From assembly GCA_013180625.2 (NCBI GenBank), contig SNVD02012234.1:186001-250000 (forward strand): a stretch of 64,000 bases of DNA, read 5' to 3'. Below the pieces are notes generated by a model. The model saw nothing but the letters and a program-made list of their open reading frames with translations. It did no database searches and was not told the DNA's origin. A program made the position numbers and the translations under genes. Shown here piece by piece: positions 58,760 through 64,000 of this stretch. The first letter of the stretch is position 1. Every line of letters begins with the position of its first letter. The DNA comes from Boswellia sacra. Its lineage: Eukaryota > Streptophyta > Magnoliopsida > Sapindales > Burseraceae.

Positions 58760-59338
58760 TTAATAATGGAAAACATAGACATTGTACTCCACAATAGCAT
58801 CCCCAGTTTTGAAATCAATTGTATGAGTTCTGGCCTCAGCAAACCCACGCGCAAACCGGAAAAGCCCACTACCGCCGACGATCGGCATCTCCCTCACGGC
58901 CGCCAACGGGGTGTTGCGCCCCAAAACACTAAGATTGCTACCATTATATTTCCCTTCAGTGAAAGCGAAGTTCAACACCATCAAAAACCCAAGTTCACTT
59001 TGAGAAGCAGATGCATAGATCCCTTGAGCTCTCCCCACTTGCTTCGATTTCAGTTCGGGTTCCACAGTCAAGGGATCATCCATCATCACCACAGCGCCAA
59101 AAAGGGTCGGTGAATTCTTCGTCATGGCGGCTTCGGCGACCCTTATAGCTGTGGCGTTGCGGCCACCAACAATGTCGTGGAAGTAAAAGTGAAGATGACT
59201 CAGTTTCTCCTGCTTGAGGCCGAGAGTTGCTGGAGACAGGATTGATGAGAATTGTTTCTTAGATTTTGCAGCAGTGCTGAGGGTTGAGAGCGCGAGAAGG
59301 GTTAAGAGAATTAGGAAAGTGGTGGCTTTGTTGGCCAT
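58760..59338 (-). CDS. DIR: Dirigent protein, intact, 192 aa
   Basis: Single-exon frame. The signal peptide (MANKATTFLILLTLLALSTL) likely ends before residue 25. The domain blocks are ILSPATLGLKQEKLSHLHFY, FHDI (conserved Asp), TAIRVAEAAMTKNSPTLFG, AVVMMDDPLTVEPE, VGRAQGIYASASQSELGFLM, LNFAFTEGKYNGSNLSVLGRN, REMPIVGGSGLFRFARGFAE and IVEYNVYVFHY. Sequons NAT, NGS and NLS suggest N-glycosylation. It is about 70-75% similar by eye to the intact paralogue at 49669, the main differences being the signal peptide and the loop after MDDPLT. The role is as for that protein: an apoplastic, non-catalytic or accessory partner in phenoxy-radical coupling. Which product it favours cannot be told. It is the outermost member of the minus-strand tandem cluster. 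Confidence 0.95.
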   Translation of the reverse strand: MANKATTFLILLTLLALSTLSTAAKSKKQFSSILSPATLGLKQEKLSHLHFYFHDIVGGRNATAIRVAEAAMTKNSPTLFGAVVMMDDPLTVEPELKSKQVGRAQGIYASASQSELGFLMVLNFAFTEGKYNGSNLSVLGRNTPLAAVREMPIVGGSGLFRFARGFAEARTHTIDFKTGDAIVEYNVYVFHY

Positions 59339-59443
59339 TGTGAGAATGAAGGATCAGTGGCTTCAAATAATAAACGTTAGAATATATATTGTAAAAGCTT
59401 TGGAAGATATATAAGAGAAATGAATGGTTTACACTTTAGATGG

Positions 59444-59452
59444 GTTTATATA
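59444..59452 (-). promoter_or_regulatory. TATA box of the DIR gene
   Basis: TATATAAAC on the minus strand, about 105 bp upstream of the ATG at 59338. It is the best TATA-like match in that interval. Confidence 0.5.
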
Positions 59453-62400
59453 TTATTTTGGTTAGTCATTTATACTGAAATTGCATGAGGGTTTTGGTTA
59501 TTTTTGTGAATAATTCGGAGAAGTGAGTGCATCGAATGAGCCTGATCTGGAAGAAAACAAATGGATGTGACAAGATATCACGTTCTCGCCAATACTATGT
59601 ACCTAACTCTCTCCTCATATATTTTTAGCTCTTCAATAATGCAATTAAAGACTTGTGCAATATCATCCCTTTGGATTTTTATTATTGTAGTTCATTAATT
59701 GAGGGTATGATTCGAAAAAAAAAATTAACCTCCTAAATTTTAAAACATTATCATTTCATAATTTTAAAGTATTAAACTGATCGGGTTTTTATTTATATAT
59801 TAGCCAAAATTTAAAGGAAATCATCGAAAGTATTTTCATTTAATTTAATATACAACTGTGTTATCAAAGAAAATGCGCCACTTAATTAACAATTTATTAG
59901 TAGTCAATACTCAACACCTCCTGAATCAAATAAACAAAATATAATTTAAATATGGCAATGTGATTTAGGAAGGTAGTGATGAAAATTTTAAACAATTTAA
60001 TAGTCTTCATGATTGACATCAATAGTAAAAGATGTCTGTTGTAGACAAATTTGAAATGAAAGCATGTGTAATAAAAAATATAACACTGTCAGATTTATAA
60101 TTTAAATATAATTGAAAGTTCATAATCTGACGTGATAATTTATCCGATAAAATTTATTAGATAAGAAAAATAAAAATAAATTTAATAAAATTCTATCATA
60201 TTAGATTATAAATTTTAAATTATATTTGAATTATAAGTATAATATTATTATAAAAAATAAAAGACTAGTAAATTCTTGCAGTCTACAAGTGAATGCTTGA
60301 AAATGAACTTGTAATTTCAAGCATTCAATTCTTTCACATCTATTTCCACAATCAATTTAGGCTACCGAAACAAGAAGCTTTTATAGTTTTATTTGCCCCC
60401 ACATATGGCAAGAATTGAATTGCAAAGCCGTGCTTAAGCAATGTAAGAAACGAATTAATAAGATGCATTTGACTATTGTATATCGAATTTGTCAAACGAT
60501 ATTTCTATGAATTTTTTTTTTGTTGCTATTATGTCTGAAATATATTAAAAATAAATTATATTTTATATTTTATATTTTAAATAATATATATTAAATTAAT
60601 GATTATCAAGTAAATGTGTTGATAATGTAATAACTTACTACCTCATCGAATGATGATCTATTCAATAAATGACATTTCATTTAGAATAGAATTTGGATAA
60701 AAATTTAATAAATATATCACTACTTTTATATTAAACTCTAATATTATTTTAATTTAAAAAAGGTTCCTTATATCAAAAGTAACAAGAAGAATGAGTTGAA
60801 AAATAGACGTGCTGCTTTCTTTCTCTCTTTTTCAAAGAAATTAAACTCTTAAATTCCCGATAGTTATTCCAAATGTTCAATCATTACTTGTAAGTTATAA
60901 ATATTAGTTAAAATGATTCAAATATTTTTAAATTTGATGTAAATAAATATTAATCTGAGACAATGGCCCGAGTCTATATATCGTTAATGATCCAAATAAT
61001 TTTCACATTTTATGTCATTTAATCGCACATATTATATAGTTGTAATTATTACGCATGCATGACTTCACGTGCAAATATATTATAATAATGAGAAGAGAAG
61101 AAATATATAACTAAATTTTGATAAGACTAAAGGTCAAGTAAACCTTCCAATTAATAACAGAGTTAATTAAACGTAAACCAGGACTTTAGAAATAGTGGAA
61201 AATCTGCCGTTAATTAGGAGAAGAAAGGCAGAGATCATCAGGATATGAAATTTCAAAGAGACGAACCCATATCTATTATTTATTTGACTCTTCGGCAGAT
61301 TGTGCCGTGTGCCAAAGAGTAAAGTGGGGAAAAAAACAGAAGAGGTAGATGTGATAATTGTTCAAAAGACAACAAATGGGTCCATCCATGAAGAGTAAAA
61401 AGAAGAAATTAGGGAAAAGGAAAAGGTCTCTAACATCTAAGAATATTTGTCTTCACTTAATTTGCATCTTTAACAGATCTTGTTGACTCGCTTTACTCAG
61501 TTTCATCATTTAATGGAAATAATTTTATTTGGTAAGTGTAATGATGTTGAGCTTCTTCCCCACCCCCAAGCACCACCCCCCTGTTTTTTTCCTCTTTATA
61601 TACCCCAATAAGCACATTAATTAATTTTTCTCAGTGGCCTTAGCATGCAGTTGGATAACTTTTTATTCCAGATATTTAGGACGGATTCATGATATTAGCA
61701 ATATATTTAAAGGAATTCAAGAAAAAAAATTCCAACAACAATATTGTTTTAAAAGCAAAGTTTGTGATAACATATCGTTAACTTTCTTTTTGTAAATAAA
61801 ATAAGGGATCTGCCATATAGCTACTATTAGATTCATCTTCTCCGAGTGATAAGGACCAATTAAAGTGCACAAAGACGAATGTGATTATGTGACAGCCATC
61901 TTTATTTAGTCATCTGATTGACCGGAATTTAAAAGATGAGAGAAAATTAAGATGAAAACAAAACCGCTTCCAATTCAAATGCATTTGGCTGTAAGAAAAT
62001 AGATGATTAGAACTTGAATATTAATCATTTCCCACAAGAAATTAATATATCTCTCAAATGTTATGGCTTGCCTTGCCAGGCATGTTTAACCCTCAAATTT
62101 CATACATCAAATCTTTTACAGGACAATGCATCATTGTTTCTAGGAAAGTTGAGTCTCTTTTGTGGTTTACTTTTCTTTGCAAATATTCATGCATGGTTGC
62201 AAGAGAAATACATGCACTTAGAGACTTAAAGTTCATTTTCTTTCATTCCAATTGGCAGCATATGATGATGATCAATTGATCATGTGTTCTTGGCAAGTGA
62301 ACAAAGCCTGAAATGCTTCGGCCAGACCTCCAAAGTCCTCTCACAGACCATTCCTTGCTAATTACAGATATGCCACGAGGGGTATTCTATTCATTCCTCT

Positions 62401-64000
62401 TACAGTTTTTTCACCTGCTCGTCACATGATTCAGATATATGTTATTAACTTATGGGGTTTTGATTTTTCCCGTTAAGACTTTTTAGATCTAATGGGTCTT
62501 AAGATTTTTTCGATTTCAATTTATACCACTTCAAAACATTTTTTTTCCTTTGACATGCATGTTGAAAAGGTGATATCTTTTTTTGTATTTGTCCTTAATG
62601 TCTTTATATTTATGCTATATAGGTTTCACAAGTAAAATTAGATTTGTTTTTATGACATAAGGTGGAGGCATTCAAGATACTTTAGACCTTCAGATGCTTC
62701 GAAAGAAAAAATTTGAATTTTTTCATTTTTAAATTTGGATAATTATGTCTGAAAATAAATTATTAGAGTAGTAAACAAATAAAATAATTTTTCAAATCAC
62801 TTAACTCTATTTATATTCAGATTTAAGTGATAAAATCAAATGGACCTTAATTCTACCTAATAAAAAAGTAATTATTTGATTTAAAAGTTGAAAAATCTTG
62901 TTCAAAATCAGGTATATTGAGTTGTCATAAAATTATTATTATTTTCTTATAATCTTTAATTTCACTGGCAGCGCCACCTGCAAGCAAAGTGAATAATACT
63001 CTGTCCAACATTAATGGTTACAATTTTGTATATATGTAGGATTTTTCGAACTCCAACGTAAAACTTGGCTCTATTTCACTTTGATTTCCACTTTCTTGAG
63101 TAGCTTGCTTGCTCATGGTGTTATAAATAACTAACGAGAGTGTGAGTCAGCCTCATCAGCAGCCATAAGTGGGCTTCTGAAGAACCTCAATTCCTGGGGC
63201 AAGATGTGTGCAAAACTTCTTGTGTGGTTTGCATCTATGGGCTGGTTTCTACAGTAAACACAGTGGTTTACATAGAGGCATGGGCCTGTCCCAACACTGA
63301 GTTGAGTTTTTTTTTTTTTGGTTGGGTTGTTTGGGTTGGGGGAGGGTTGGGTTTTTTGGGGTTGGGCTGGGGGGGATGATGTGGGTTGGGTTGTTGGGTC
63401 GTGTTGAGGGGGCGCGGGGCAATCTAAGCATGAATCATGATCTTGAGAATCAATTAAACAGATGAGACTATCAATGGATGCTTTGCTTGCTAAGGACAAT
63501 ACATTATTTCTAAGTAACACCATAACTCCGGGTGTCAGTGTTCTTAGACAATGTTTGTGGTGGATTTAGTAACCCGCTGGTTATAGTAACAGCCTTCAAT
63601 TTCATGATTTAATAGAGCTCATTTATTTGGATTTGTTTAAATAAGGTTTTACAACCCGATTAATACTATCCTTATAACTTATTTATAATCAATTATTCTT
63701 AAAATTTGAGTTGAAAAAAATTTATTGAAGAAACAAAAACAAAAATGAATAAAAATAATTATATCTCCAATAGGATTTTATCAACTTAGGTTATAACGAA
63801 AATTAGTTGTAAATTAGTTATTTGTGTAGTATTATTCTTTACAACTAGATTCTTTAGTTAGATAATATATATATTTTTAATATTAAATTATTAGAAAATT
63901 GTTTTATAAAGGAATAACAAGGTGAAACTTTTGAAATAAAATAAGAGTATTTTTCCAAACTTAAAAATAAAAAAGTTAAAAAGTCTCAATTTTAAACTCC
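59453..64000. other. Upstream of the last DIR gene, no gene recognised
   Basis: AT-rich to the end of the window. The largest open frame (63131-63523 minus, 130 codons) is driven by a Pro/Lys low-complexity run from the G-rich tract and has no recognisable domain. I saw no exon series or RNA gene. Confidence 0.55.
63320..63419 (+). repeat. G-rich tract with G-quadruplex potential
   Basis: Many runs of three to seven G separated by one to four T (for example ggttgggttgtttgggttgg) over 100 bp, ending gagggggcgcggggc. Confidence 0.8.

Noticed and set aside
62040..62345. Possible microRNA or tRNA-like hairpin (tgccttgccaggca)
   Set aside because: The short palindrome is too small, no miRNA family sequence that I know is present, and no tRNA T-loop or anticodon arm could be drawn.
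63131..63523. 130-codon minus-strand frame
   Set aside because: Half of it is Pro/Lys/Gln low complexity from the G-rich tract; no recognisable domain or partner exon.

Overview
The window is AT-rich nuclear DNA of a flowering plant, almost certainly a eudicot. It has GT-AG introns, a plant C2H2 zinc-finger protein, a tandem dirigent (DIR) gene cluster, and LTR, CACTA, PIF/Harbinger and hAT transposons with plant-type ends and target-site duplications (TSDs). I cannot name the species. There is no bacterial operon, CRISPR array, rRNA, or tRNA that I could see.

Layout. 1-492: 3' end of a GIS/ZFP8-type C2H2 zinc-finger gene. 2.5-3.25 kb: copia-type solo LTR. 8.7-10.5 kb (minus): intact five-exon gene for a conserved 155-aa plant membrane protein of unknown function. 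10.5-16.3 kb: nested transposons, namely an hAT inside an hAT inside the left TSD of a MULE-like element; the innermost hAT carries a quinone-oxidoreductase exon fragment. 17.5-18.2 kb: hAT MITE. 19.7-20.1 kb: tandem duplication of unknown origin. 20.2-22.0 kb: gag-only LTR element (TR-GAG type). 22.05-31.83 kb: a 9.8-kb PIF/Harbinger element with both of its genes decayed, interrupted by a 4.1-kb Pack-CACTA element. That CACTA carries seven exons of an EXO1-type nuclease and exons of a second, unrecognised gene. 34.7-59.5 kb: minus-strand DIR cluster with an interrupted pseudogene beside a degenerate copia element, a second pseudogene, and two intact single-exon genes (49669-50253 and 58760-59338). 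Further elements lie between them, and a duplicated upstream segment shows one insertion by comparison with its paralogous copy. 59.5-64 kb: no gene recognised.

Working host genes I would defend are the zinc-finger gene (partial), the five-exon membrane-protein gene and the two intact DIR genes. DIR proteins are secreted and steer phenoxy-radical coupling in lignan/lignin-type metabolism; the cluster shows birth and death by tandem duplication. Most of the remaining recognisable sequence is transposon-derived. I saw no clearly new biological system. The most unusual structures are the EXO1-bearing Pack-CACTA inside Harbinger, whose spliced frame is still open for 226 codons, and the three-layer nest with perfect TSDs.
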